A stretch of DNA of 64,000 nucleotides from Bacillota bacterium (lineage in GTDB: Bacteria; Bacillota; Clostridia; Acetivibrionales; Acetivibrionaceae), in NCBI GenBank assembly GCA_023398495.1, contig JAEWSG010000240.1, forward strand, positions 25,316 to 89,315, in the 5' to 3' direction. The notes under the pieces were generated by a model that was not told where the DNA came from, made no database searches, and saw nothing but the letters and a program-made list of their open reading frames with translations. A program made the position numbers and the translations under genes. This document shows positions 1 through 8,900 of the stretch, in pieces. How positions within the stretch are numbered: position 1 is the stretch's first letter; each line of letters starts with the position of its first letter.

Positions 1-290
1 TATGCGTTTGGATTTGAACCAAGCTGCGAAAATTTATCCATCACGCTTCCATCCTTCTGTTCAAAAAGCTTATGCTCCAAAAAATGTGCAATCCCATCCG
101 GAACCCTTGTAATATCAGTTTCTCCAGGCACAATAAATTCATTGTTTATTGAACCGTAATGAGTTGCAAAAGTTGCGAACTTCTTTGAATATCCTTTTTT
201 AGGAATAACAAAACACTTAAGCCCGCTCTTATGCTCATACGTATGCATAACTTCATCAATATTTTTATACTCTATAGTTTTAATATCCAT
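1..290 (-). CDS. M16-family zinc peptidase, YmfH-like (N-terminal part, cut by window edge)
   Basis: Only the first 96 residues are inside the window. They contain HFLEH at residues 69-73, the inverted zinc motif HxxEH of active M16 (pitrilysin/insulinase-type) peptidases. Start ATG at 290 follows GGGAG with a 9-nt gap. It lies downstream of, and in the same direction as, a second M16 gene (465-1754) lacking this motif, the same arrangement as ymfF-ymfH in B. subtilis. The pair is expected to form a heterodimer with one catalytic and one non-catalytic subunit. The substrate is unknown. The 174-bp gap between the two genes holds a dispersed hairpin repeat. Confidence 0.85.
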   Translation of the reverse strand, partial: MDIKTIEYKNIDEVMHTYEHKSGLKCFVIPKKGYSKKFATFATHYGSINNEFIVPGETDITRVPDGIAHFLEHKLFEQKDGSVMDKFSQLGSNPNA

Positions 291-322
291 TATTTTTATC
301 TCCCTTCAAAAATGAGGTATTA

Positions 323-446
323 TAGATGAAAAACTCTAAAACTAAAATTAAAGGACGTTTTTCATCTAAATTAGATAACGTTTGGATGCTATATAAATTT
401 AACTTTAGTGTACGTTATCTATATAGATGAAAACTCGAATCTATAT
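323..446 (-). repeat. Dispersed two-hairpin repeat, copy 1
   Basis: Arms TAGATGAAAAAC (323-334) and GTTTTTCATCTA (357-368) form a perfect 12-bp inverted repeat around a 22-nt loop. TAGATAACGT (372-381) and ACGTTATCTA (412-421) form a second 10-bp inverted repeat. A third small stem, ATATAGAT/ATCTATAT, is at 421-428 and 439-446. Near-identical sequence recurs at 11804-11904 and, shortened, at 17295-17360. All three copies have the same orientation relative to the minus-strand genes. Here it sits between the two M16 genes, probably within one transcript. Confidence 0.85.
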
Positions 447-464
447 GGATGACTTCATCATTCC

Positions 465-1754
465 CTATTTTGATGTAAGAAAATACACCGTATCCATTTC
501 TATCTTTTTTGCTATATCAATAACATCCTGTCTTGTAACTTTCTTAACTTTGGCGATTATATCATCAGGAGAGTCCTGAGTTCCTGCAATGATCTGGCTA
601 AGATTAAAATCAACCACTTGCAGCTGGCTATCCTTGAGTGATTTTATTCCCGTCTCAATACTTTTAATTGATGACATAAATTCATAATCGGATATAACAC
701 CGTTTTTCATATCTTCAAGCTGTTTCATTATTACGTCATAAGCTTTATCCCTGTTGCTGATTTCTATACCCCCGCTGATAACCATAAGCCCTTTGAATTT
801 TTCCAGTCTTGAAAAAACATAGTATGCCATTCCGTTTTTCTCACGGACATTCTGAAAAAGTTTTGAGTGCAGACCTCCGCCAAGTATACTATTGTATACC
901 ATTAACTTGTAATATTCTTCCGACTTAGGCTCTGTATTAGTCCTGAAACCAATAGACAGCTTTGCCTGGTTCACGTTCATTTGCTCAGTAACTTCCCTTA
1001 CTTCTGATACATGCCTTTCCACATTGACCTGTGGCAATGTTTTTATATTTCCCCTCTTAATACTTTTCAATTTATCAACAATATAATTGGTCTGCTCATC
1101 GTTTATATCACCGGAAACGAATACATAAACCGGCAGAGTTTCCAAAAAGTACTTGTAATGGTCGTATAGGTTTACTGCATCTATTTTGTTTAAGTCCTCT
1201 ATATTTCCATAATCAAATATACCAAAGGGTTCATCCCTACACATTACTTCAAGACACTTGTCAACTCCATACTGCACCTTATCATTTACTCTGCTCTCAA
1301 TAAGCTCTTTAAGGTTTTTTGCTTCCTGTTCCATGTATTCCCTTTTGAATACCCCGTTCTCGGTAACAGGCTGTGTAATTATCTCAAATAGCAAGTCAAA
1401 AGCCTTGTTTGTCAAATCAACTTTACCATTTGCATATTTATCCGAAATAAAGTCCAGATAAAATTGAATTATCTGGTTTTCCCCTTTTTTTGTCACACCA
1501 CAGTCAAATGCTGCACCATACAACTCTTCAAGGTAAAGTGAAATATCCTGTATTGTAGGAAAATTTACGCTTCCCCTCCTCAAAACTGCCGGTAGCAACG
1601 CATTCTTTGATGCATTTTCCCTGCTGAGGTTATCATGAAAAAATATGTTTATCGAATTTGTCTTAAACTTATTTGTCTCAATTTTATATACCTTTATACC
1701 GTTGAAAGCAGCAATTTCTGAAATTTGATTCTCTAATAGTACAGTATTAGCCAT
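465..1754 (-). CDS. M16-family peptidase-like protein, non-catalytic subunit, YmfF-like
   Basis: 429 residues with M16 features: a C-terminal substrate-binding half with GGGLHSKLFQNVRE near residue 290 and AYYVFSR after it. The N-terminal region where HxxEH would sit (about residues 55-80) has no such motif, so I read it as the inactive partner of the downstream M16 peptidase at 1-290. Length fits YmfF (about 425 aa). A promoter candidate lies just upstream (1805-1834, minus). The function is family-level only; the substrate cannot be inferred from sequence. Confidence 0.85.
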   Translation of the reverse strand: MANTVLLENQISEIAAFNGIKVYKIETNKFKTNSINIFFHDNLSRENASKNALLPAVLRRGSVNFPTIQDISLYLEELYGAAFDCGVTKKGENQIIQFYLDFISDKYANGKVDLTNKAFDLLFEIITQPVTENGVFKREYMEQEAKNLKELIESRVNDKVQYGVDKCLEVMCRDEPFGIFDYGNIEDLNKIDAVNLYDHYKYFLETLPVYVFVSGDINDEQTNYIVDKLKSIKRGNIKTLPQVNVERHVSEVREVTEQMNVNQAKLSIGFRTNTEPKSEEYYKLMVYNSILGGGLHSKLFQNVREKNGMAYYVFSRLEKFKGLMVISGGIEISNRDKAYDVIMKQLEDMKNGVISDYEFMSSIKSIETGIKSLKDSQLQVVDFNLSQIIAGTQDSPDDIIAKVKKVTRQDVIDIAKKIEMDTVYFLTSK

Positions 1755-1804
1755 TTAACCAGTCCTCTCATTCTTGATTTAATAAATTTAGCAGTTACTT
1801 TATT

Positions 1805-1834
1805 AGTATAATAAAAACAACCTGCTTTATTCAA
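1805..1834 (-). promoter_or_regulatory. Candidate sigma-A promoter for the M16 gene pair
   Basis: On the minus strand TTGAAT (1834-1829) is followed after 18 nt by TATACT (1810-1805), about 50 nt before the start at 1754. It matches the housekeeping -35/-10 consensus well; not experimentally known. Confidence 0.5.
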
Positions 1835-2003
1835 TATCTGGAAAGCATATTGTTTATTATTTTTATTATCTCAACTGGTGCCTATTGTTTTAGTGTCAAA
1901 CGATTCCATTACGAAACCTTCGCAAATCTATACTCATAAAAAACTTCTGGCAGGTAAACATAAAAATAATTCAATTGAAAATAATAATTATGGAGGGATG
2001 TCA

Positions 2004-2174
2004 ATGGTTAATACCAGATATTATAGAAAACACCCCAGAAGCCATGCTAAGGAAGAAAGTGAAGAAGAAGAAAAAACTTTGAATCTAAGTGCACTGGCAG
2101 CCGTAGGTATTTTAGCATTTACATTTGCAAATGGTTTGTTTTTGGGGTATGCCATGAAGAGAAATCGGTACTGA
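2004..2174 (+). CDS. Small single-pass membrane protein, 56 aa, unknown function
   Basis: The ATG at 2004 follows GGAGGG (1992-1997) with a 6-nt gap; a closer ATG at 1998 abuts the Shine-Dalgarno sequence and upstream in-frame starts lack one. The product has a basic N-terminus (MVNTRYYRKHPR), an acidic run EESEEEEK at about 18-24, and one hydrophobic segment at about 28-51, ending in MKRNRY. A bidirectional terminator follows directly. It is an isolated single-gene unit convergent with ribF. I do not recognise a family. Confidence 0.6.
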   Translation: MVNTRYYRKHPRSHAKEESEEEEKTLNLSALAAVGILAFTFANGLFLGYAMKRNRY

Positions 2175-2178
2175 AAAA

Positions 2179-2207
2179 GGAGAAGCAAATGCTTCTCCAC
2201 TTTATTT
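2179..2207. terminator. Bidirectional intrinsic terminator between the small membrane protein gene and ribF
   Basis: GGAGAAGCA (2179-2187) pairs with TGCTTCTCC (2190-2198). A T-rich tail follows on the plus strand (ACTTTATTT) and TTTTT follows on the minus strand, so it can end both convergent transcripts. Confidence 0.8.
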
Positions 2208-2288
2208 AGTGAGTTTTACTTAACAATTTCTGAAATCAAAGGTATCTAACTCAGACAATTGTACTCCATATATTACATTTCCATAATA

Positions 2289-3224
2289 TTATTTTTTTAT
2301 ATCAATAAAGTATTCCCTTGCACTCTCTATATCTTTTCGGATCTGTTCAACCAAATCATCCACGGCATTAAACTTCTTTTCACCCCTGATTCTTTTAAGA
2401 AAAAAAACTTCAATGTCCTCTCCGTATATATCCTCACTATAATCCATAATATAAGTCTCTATAGATACTTTCTGTTCATTAAAGGTCGGATTATTTCCGA
2501 TATTGGTTATACTGTCATATATTCTGCCGTTTAATAGAGTTCTGGTAGCATAAACCCCATATGCAGGTATCAGAAGATATTCCTCTGGATAAATATTTGC
2601 AGTCGGAAAACCTAATGTATTACCTATTCTTTTGCCCCTCTCAACAATTCCGGTTATGGAATAATGCCTGCCAAGGAGTTTAAAGGCACTGTCCATATCC
2701 CCTTTTTTAACATGCTTCCTTATAAGAGTGCTGCTTACCACATCATCGTCTATCTTTATCTTTGGAATGGTTAGCACTTTGTAATTATACTTTTGCCCAA
2801 GCTCTTTTAAGTACTCTCCATCTCCCTGGCCTTTATAACCGAACCTATAGTCAAATCCTGTTACTGCCAGCCTCATCTTTAACTTATTGACCAAAATATC
2901 TCTCACAAACACCTCAGGGCTCATCCTTGAAAAGTACTCGTCAAATTCCTCAAAATAGGTATAATCCAGTTGAGTTATCTCAAGCAAACTCATTTTTTTA
3001 TTTACAGAGGTTATCATGGGTGTAAAAAGCTTTTTCCTCATGATATTTTCAGGATGTTTGGTAAAAGTATACAAAACAGACTCAAGCCCTCTCTGCTTAG
3101 ATTCACTGACAAGAGTGTTTACCAAAGCCATGTGAGCAATATGTAAACCATCAAAGTTACCCAATCCAATACCTGTAGGTTTTGTAAATTCAATTTGTTG
3201 ATTCTTTCCATATATTACTTTCAT
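2289..3224 (-). CDS. ribF: Bifunctional riboflavin kinase / FAD synthetase
   Basis: Converts riboflavin to FMN and then FAD in the cytoplasm. The N-terminal adenylyltransferase domain has GNFDGLHIAH (residues 22-31, the GxFDGxHxxH nucleotide site) and VSSTLIR near 163-169. The C-terminal kinase domain begins with GFPTAN at about 205-210. Length 311 aa is normal. Start ATG at 3224 has AGGGA about 6 nt upstream. It is the last gene of the rimP-nusA-infB-rbfA-nrnA-truB-ribF run, a common Firmicutes order, and lies 119 nt after truB. Confidence 0.96.
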   Translation of the reverse strand: MKVIYGKNQQIEFTKPTGIGLGNFDGLHIAHMALVNTLVSESKQRGLESVLYTFTKHPENIMRKKLFTPMITSVNKKMSLLEITQLDYTYFEEFDEYFSRMSPEVFVRDILVNKLKMRLAVTGFDYRFGYKGQGDGEYLKELGQKYNYKVLTIPKIKIDDDVVSSTLIRKHVKKGDMDSAFKLLGRHYSITGIVERGKRIGNTLGFPTANIYPEEYLLIPAYGVYATRTLLNGRIYDSITNIGNNPTFNEQKVSIETYIMDYSEDIYGEDIEVFFLKRIRGEKKFNAVDDLVEQIRKDIESAREYFIDIKK

Positions 3225-3343
3225 ATAATTCCCTTTAGCACATTTTTAAACACTTCAAATATAAAAAAACAACCTTTAAATTACTTTTTGAAGACTTCGG
3301 TTTAATGATAATAGTAATATTTCACTCATTACTTAAGGCACCA

Positions 3344-4228
3344 TCAAAACTGCTTTTTCATTTTTAGCAATAAACAGCCTTTAATAAGCATAACTTCACT
3401 TAACCCGACAAATCTTACATTATCATCGTATGTCCTGAGTATTGTGCCTTTTTTTAAGGCTGAATCTTTCAATTCTACATAAGCACCATTGATTATTTTC
3501 TTCGTTTCATAGCTATTTAAGTACACTCTGTCATAGTCTTTGAAAGTGTCTTCAATGCTTGAAAGTCTTCCGGATATTGAATTATCCCTTGAATGCTCAT
3601 ATATTTCCTCAAGAGTAAGCGAATCGGAAAGCTCAAAATTCCCTGCTTTAGTTCTTACAAGGAATGACATATGTCCTCCACATCCAAGTTTATCCCCTAT
3701 GTCCGAGCATAATGTCCTTATATATGTACCTTTGGAACATTCTACATCAAATACAGCTTTATTATCCCTGATATCCAGTATATTTATGGAATGTATTGTA
3801 ACATCTCTAGGTTTCCGTTCTATTGTAATTCCTTCTCTAGCCAGCTCATAAAGTTTTTTGCCTTCAACCTTAATAGCCGAATACATGGGAGGAATTTGAC
3901 TGTATCTTCCCACAAAACTTTTGATGGCATTACAAATCTGCTCCTTAGTAAAATTCACTTCACATACCTTTAAAACATTACCATAATTATCCTGAGTGTC
4001 TGTAGAAACCCCAAGAGTAAGTTCAGCACGGTATACCTTATCCTTATCTGTCAGATACTCTATAGTTTTGGTCGCCTTTCCAATGCATACAGGCAAGACA
4101 CCTACAGCACCCGGATCAAGTGTGCCCGTGTGTCCTATCTTTTTTTCCTTTAGCAGGCTTCTCAAGTAAGCCACAATGTCAAAGGAAGTCATGCCAGGGG
4201 GTTTTAACACATTAAGAATTCCATCCAT
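3344..4228 (-). CDS. truB: tRNA pseudouridine(55) synthase TruB
   Basis: Makes pseudouridine 55 in the T-loop of tRNAs. The catalytic motif GHTGTLDPGAVGVLP is at residues 32-46, with the nucleophilic aspartate at D38. KGTYIRTLCSDIG, the second family motif, lies near 165-178. Length 294 aa is usual. The start at 4228 is only 2 nt after the nrnA stop, so the two are translationally adjacent. The residue after the catalytic DP is G rather than the more common L; the rest of the motif is intact. Confidence 0.97.
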   Translation of the reverse strand: MDGILNVLKPPGMTSFDIVAYLRSLLKEKKIGHTGTLDPGAVGVLPVCIGKATKTIEYLTDKDKVYRAELTLGVSTDTQDNYGNVLKVCEVNFTKEQICNAIKSFVGRYSQIPPMYSAIKVEGKKLYELAREGITIERKPRDVTIHSINILDIRDNKAVFDVECSKGTYIRTLCSDIGDKLGCGGHMSFLVRTKAGNFELSDSLTLEEIYEHSRDNSISGRLSSIEDTFKDYDRVYLNSYETKKIINGAYVELKDSALKKGTILRTYDDNVRFVGLSEVMLIKGCLLLKMKKQF

Positions 4229-4230
4229 AT

Positions 4231-5187
4231 TTACAAAACTTCCCTTATATCTTTATTAATCATACCCTTAATTTCTTCCATATTACCTTTAACAGTACAT
4301 CCGGCTGCCTTCTTATGGCCACCGCCCGAGTACTTGTTTGCAATAGCTGAAACATCTACATAGCTTTGGGATCGGAAGTTAATTTTAAATTCATTATCAC
4401 TCTTCTGCTTTATCAAAACAGCAACTTCAACGCCATTTACATTTCTTGCTATATTAACTAATCCATCACTATCTTCATCATCGGCACCAGCTTCTTTTAT
4501 CATATCATTGGTAATTGTTATAAAAGCAACCTTTCCACCTTCAAAAATCTCAATTGTGTCTATTGCCAAGCCCATAAGTTTAACCTTTTTGAGAGGTACT
4601 GTCTCAAAAACCAATTGCGAAATCATAGATACGTTTGCACCATTATTAATTAAGTCTGCTGTAATCTGATGGGTTAAAGGAGTTGTATTGCTATATCTGA
4701 ACCCACCTGTATCTGTAGCTATAGCAACATACAGGCAAGTTGCAATATTTTCATCCAAACAAATTCCCATCAATTTTATCAGGTCATACATCATTTCTCC
4801 TACTGCTGCTGCAGTTGGTTTAACATGGTTTAACAATGCAAATTCTGTATTTGTGGTGTGATGGTCTATATTTATAGTAAAAGGAGTACTATTGAATATA
4901 TCCACTCTTTTTCCAAGCCTCTCCAAATCACCAGTATCAAGTGCAATAACCAGGTCATACTTCTGTTCATCTGGCTTATACACTTCAACATATTCTTTTA
5001 CCGGCAAAAATTCATAGATAGCTGGAATTTCCTCTTCAATGTAAATCTTGCTATTCTTCCCCGCCTTTTCCAATGCCAATGCTAGAGCCAAACTTGATCC
5101 TAAGGCATCACCATCTACAGAAACATGAGGCAAAATAGCTATATTCTCTGCATCGTTTACTTTATCTATAATTCTTTTTTCAATCAT
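4231..5187 (-). CDS. nrnA: DHH/DHHA1 bifunctional oligoribonuclease / pAp phosphatase
   Basis: Degrades short oligoribonucleotides and dephosphorylates pAp. The DHH domain shows HVSVDGDALGS (H21, D25, D27), ALDTGD around D84 and NIDHHTTN (D108-H110). The C-terminal DHHA1 domain ends with GGGHKKAAGC, which binds the RNA end. I chose ATG at 5187 because GAGAGG lies 7 nt upstream; the longer in-frame TTG at 5202 would overlap the Shine-Dalgarno site. The place between rbfA and truB is conserved in Firmicutes. Confidence 0.95.
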   Translation of the reverse strand: MIEKRIIDKVNDAENIAILPHVSVDGDALGSSLALALALEKAGKNSKIYIEEEIPAIYEFLPVKEYVEVYKPDEQKYDLVIALDTGDLERLGKRVDIFNSTPFTINIDHHTTNTEFALLNHVKPTAAAVGEMMYDLIKLMGICLDENIATCLYVAIATDTGGFRYSNTTPLTHQITADLINNGANVSMISQLVFETVPLKKVKLMGLAIDTIEIFEGGKVAFITITNDMIKEAGADDEDSDGLVNIARNVNGVEVAVLIKQKSDNEFKINFRSQSYVDVSAIANKYSGGGHKKAAGCTVKGNMEEIKGMINKDIREVL

Positions 5188-5224
5188 AAACATACCTCTC
5201 AATTAAATAAAAAATACATATATA

Positions 5225-5258
5225 TTGAACGCGATAAAGATTTTACATCGCGCTTCAA
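5225..5258 (-). other. Hairpin in the nrnA leader
   Basis: TTGAACGCGAT (5225-5235) pairs with ATCGCGCTTCAA (5247-5258) apart from one bulged base. On the minus strand it is followed by an AT-rich run (ATATATATGTATTTTTTATT) just ahead of the nrnA ribosome-binding site, so it may act as a weak terminator or leader structure. Confidence 0.5.
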
Positions 5259-5268
5259 TTTCCTTAAT

Positions 5269-5296
5269 ACTATATCACGAAAATCAAATTTTCCAA
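5269..5296 (-). promoter_or_regulatory. Candidate promoter for nrnA-truB-ribF
   Basis: On the minus strand TTGGAA (5296-5291), a 16-nt gap and TATAGT (5274-5269) precede nrnA by about 80 nt. The -35 box lies inside a 43-bp repeat (5281-5323) shared with 11901-11943. Confidence 0.4.
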
Positions 5297-5323
5297 TATA
5301 TAATCATTTTTGTGATTTATATA
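5281..5323. repeat. 43-bp dispersed repeat, copy 1 (inverted partner at 11901-11943)
   Basis: The plus strand here matches the reverse complement of 11901-11943 at about 39 of 43 positions, including the run CAAATTTTCCAAT and TTTTTGTGATTTATATA. Both copies are intergenic; this one lies in the 348-bp gap between rbfA and nrnA. That gap also holds the hairpins at 5225-5258 and 5425-5446, and no convincing gene. Confidence 0.75.
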
Positions 5324-5424
5324 TATGATTCTCGAAATAATATTTTACATTCATTTTTTTACTTTCCCAAAGATCATATATTCTTGTATACATAAACCGT
5401 GAAAATGATTTTATATTGTTGAAA

Positions 5425-5446
5425 GGTTGGGGAATTTTCCCCAACC
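5425..5446 (-). terminator. GC-rich hairpin after rbfA, possible terminator
   Basis: GGTTGGGGAA (5425-5434) and TTCCCCAACC (5437-5446) are perfectly complementary with a 2-nt centre, in an otherwise very AT-rich gap about 90 nt after the rbfA stop. On the minus strand it is followed only by TTTCAACAATAT, a poor U-tract, so the terminator reading is tentative. Confidence 0.45.
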
Positions 5447-5535
5447 CCATTGCAGTTAACATATTTATAAAACATATTACAACAAAAGCCTCAATCCGAA
5501 TAGTAATTTCAGCTGTGATAATCAGAAAATCAGTC

Positions 5536-5883
5536 TTAATCATCGTGTTTAACAGTATCATTAATCAGCTTCGAAATATACGCCCCATGCTCTATTGAAT
5601 TATCCAACTCAAACTGGATTTCAGGTGTATATCTGAGTTGAACCCTATGTCCGACTTCCCGTCTGATAAAACCTGCCGCACTTTTAAGCCCATCGAGAGA
5701 ATTCTTTTTTTCCTCTTCGGTGCCCATAATACTGACAAAAACTTTGGCATAACGCAGGTCCCTAGTTACATTAACATTAGTTACACTTATCAATTTAGAA
5801 AGCCTGGGATCTTTAAGTCCGCTCTGTATAATCGAACTTATTTCTTTCTTCATCTCTTCAGAGATTCTTACCGTTCTATCCAT
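5536..5883 (-). CDS. rbfA: 30S ribosome-binding factor A
   Basis: Late 30S maturation factor that binds the 5' region of 16S rRNA. The 115-residue product is a single KH-like domain with the family elements RTVRISEEMKKEISSII at the N-terminus, ITNVNVTRDLRYAKVFVSI-like strands (here LISVTNVNVTRD) and the C-terminal IQFELDNSIEHGAYI. Length is typical. It begins 28 nt after infB and is probably co-transcribed with it. A possible terminator lies beyond it in the gap before nrnA. Confidence 0.96.
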   Translation of the reverse strand: MDRTVRISEEMKKEISSIIQSGLKDPRLSKLISVTNVNVTRDLRYAKVFVSIMGTEEEKKNSLDGLKSAAGFIRREVGHRVQLRYTPEIQFELDNSIEHGAYISKLINDTVKHDD

Positions 5884-5911
5884 AAAACCACTCCTATTTT
5901 AGCATCAGGAC

Positions 5912-8900
5912 TTATCTTTTAACCTCTTCCATTACAAAAGCCTCAACAACATCGCCCTCTTTAAGGTCATTAAACTTTTCGATTGAAAGACCACATTCAA
6001 ATCCCTGTGCCACTTCCTTTACATCATCCTTGAAACGTTTTAGTGAAGCAAGCTTACCTTCATGAACCACAATGCCATCACGAACCAACCTTACGTCAGA
6101 GTTTCTTGAAACCTTTCCGTCGATAACATAACCTCCGCCAATTGTACCAATTCCTGAAACTTTAAAAATCTGCCTTACTTCAATATGTCCAGAAACTACT
6201 TCCTTATACGTTGGTTCAAGCATACCTTTCATAGCAGCCTGGACATCTTCTATAGCGTTGTATATTATCCTGTAAAGTCTCAAATCAACCCCGGCATCCT
6301 TCGCTATTTCTGTAACATTTGTTGCTGGTCTTACATTAAAGCCTATAATTATGGCATTTGATACCTGAGCCAATGTAACATCGGATTCGGTAATAGCTCC
6401 TACACCACCGTGAACAATCTTTACTCTAACTTCCTCATTGCTGAGCTTCTCGAGGGATTGTTTAACAGCTTCAACTGAACCTTGAACATCTGCTTTTACA
6501 ATTATGTTTAGGTCTTTAACCTTACCCTCTTTTATCTGGTTAAATAAATCATCAAGTGATACTCTTGCAGAAGATTTAAGAGTCTGTTCTCTTTGCTTTA
6601 GTCTTCTCTTTTCAGCTAGCTGCTTTGCTATTTTTTCATCTGTTATAGCATAGAATATTTCTCCGGCTTCGGGTACTTCAGGCAATCCAAGAATCTCGAC
6701 AGGAGTAGAAGGTCCTGCCTTCTTGATTTTATGGCCTTTATCATCAACCATAGCTCTTATCCTACCAACTATTGTACCTGTTACAATTGAATCACCGATA
6801 TTCAAGGTTCCCCTTTGAACTAAAATTGTCGCTGTCGGTCCCTTATCCTTATCAAGTTTTGCTTCAATTACAGTACCTTTAGCCTGTCTGTTGGGATTAG
6901 CTTTAAGCTCCAGCATATCTGCCGCCAAAAGCACCATTTCAAGTAAATTATCAATGTTTACCCTCTTCTTGGCAGATACCTCAACGCAAATGGTTTCGCC
7001 ACCCCACTCTTCAGAAACAAGGCCATGTTCTGTAAGTTCTTGTTTAACTCTGTCAGGATTCGCTCCCGGCTTATCAATCTTATTTATTGCTACAATTATA
7101 GTAACATTTGCAGCTTTTGCGTGGTTTATTGCTTCTATTGTCTGAGGCATTACACCATCATCAGCAGCAACAACCAGTATGGCAACGTCAGTTACCTGTG
7201 CACCTCTGGCTCTCATTGCCGTAAAAGCTTCATGGCCTGGAGTATCAAGGAATGTAATATTCCTATTATTTAGCTTAACCATATAAGCTCCAATATGCTG
7301 AGTTATGCCTCCGGCTTCAACATCAGTCACATGAGTTGACTTAATGGCATCTAAGAGTGAAGTCTTACCATGGTCAACGTGTCCCATAACAACAACAACC
7401 GGCGGTCTTGGCACTAACAAGGATTTATCCTCATCTTCTTCGTCATCAAATAAGATATCTTCCTCGTGTACAACTATTTCCTTCTCAGCCTTAACTCCAA
7501 ACTCATCTGCTATTATTGCGGCAGTATCATAGTCAAGCTCCTGATTTAAGGTGGCCAATATTCCCACACCCATTAACTTCTTTATAACCTCTGCTGCTGC
7601 TTTCTTTAATGATTCAGCAAGCTCTTTTACTGTTATTGTTTCAGGCACCTTTATAGAAGTTAAAACAGCTCTCGGAGGTATATATTTCTCCTCCTTTTTG
7701 GCTTCCTTTCTAGGTCTTTTGGTTTTCTTCACATCGTCTACGTAGAACTCCTGAAGAATAAAATCGTCCGACAAAACCTGGGACACCTCTTTTTTACCAG
7801 CAAATACATTTTTATCAGGTTTAGTAATCTTATTGCTCTTGACGCTACCTTTTGTAACGTTTCCTTTTGGTACTTCCTTTTTGAGTTCTCTTTTTGAATC
7901 CTTATCAGAATCTTTATTGTAGAACTCCCTTCTGACTTCAGTCCTTTGAGAACTAACCTCATCTTTTTTTACAGCAGGGTCAACCTTTGGAATATCTAGA
8001 GGCTTGTTGGAAGCAAAATTCGGCTTATTGTTATAACCGCCAGATCTGTTGGAAGAAAAGTTCCTGTCACGATCCTTGTCAAAGGGTTTGCCTCCTTGTC
8101 TGTACTGGTTGTTCTGTCCATTTGGATTCGGACCACTCTGGTTATTTTGCCTGTTGTTTTGATTGTAAGGTGGTCTGCTATTTTGGTTGTTATAAGGCTG
8201 CCTGTTATTTTGATTGTAAGGCTGCCTGTTACCCTCACCACTTGCAGGACGGTTATAACCAGTTTTTGCATCGGAAGGATTTCTAGGCTGATTATTATCC
8301 CTTCGGTTATTAAACCTGTCATTCGGATTACCATTGTTTCTCGGACCATTATAGTTGCTAGGTCTATTCTCCCTGTTGTTGTAAGGTCTTCTTTCCTGAA
8401 CATTATCAGGTCTTTTTGTTTCTTCAGTATTAACAGCAGCCTCTCCAGCATTGCTTGCCAATTTAGGTTCCTGCTTTGGAATAATTTCAGTCTTAACTGC
8501 CTCAGTGGTGGTTGTCTGCTCAACATTAGCTGAATCAGTACCAGAATCAGTTCTTGCAATCGAACCCTTAACAGGTTCGTCACCAACATGTGGTGCTTTG
8601 GTCTCTTTGTTCTGGACAGCAACTGTATCCTTTTGTTGTTCTTTAGATACTTCTTTATGAGTATCAATGGTTTCATGTGTGTTTACTATTTTCGTAACCT
8701 CCTGTTTCTTTTCAACTTCTAGAGGCCTCTTGAATTCAGGTTTAGTTTCCCTGACAAATCCGGGCCTTAGTCCTGAATTTGAAGTTGCAACTTTAACAAA
8801 ATCATTTCTCTTATTTTTTGAAAACTCACGGTTGTCAACTCTTTTTGCTGAGTTCTTGTTATTATCACTCTTTGTACTTCTGACCTCATTTTCCGAGTCC

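Noticed and set aside
323..446. CRISPR array
   Set aside because: The repeats are dispersed singly through 17 kb, contain hairpins and have no spacer periodicity; no cas genes are present.
1878..2003. N-terminal extension of the small membrane protein from GTG/ATG-like codons upstream
   Set aside because: No Shine-Dalgarno site for the upstream codons, whereas GGAGGG is well placed for ATG 2004.
5304..5561. 85-codon minus-strand frame between rbfA and nrnA with a hydrophobic N-terminus
   Set aside because: It overlaps the end of rbfA, contains a GC-rich hairpin and part of a dispersed repeat, and has no good ribosome-binding site.
7996..8676. Long alternative frames on both strands inside infB
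   Set aside because: They are by-products of the repetitive N/Q/R-rich linker; the composition is low-complexity and the IF-2 frame is continuous.
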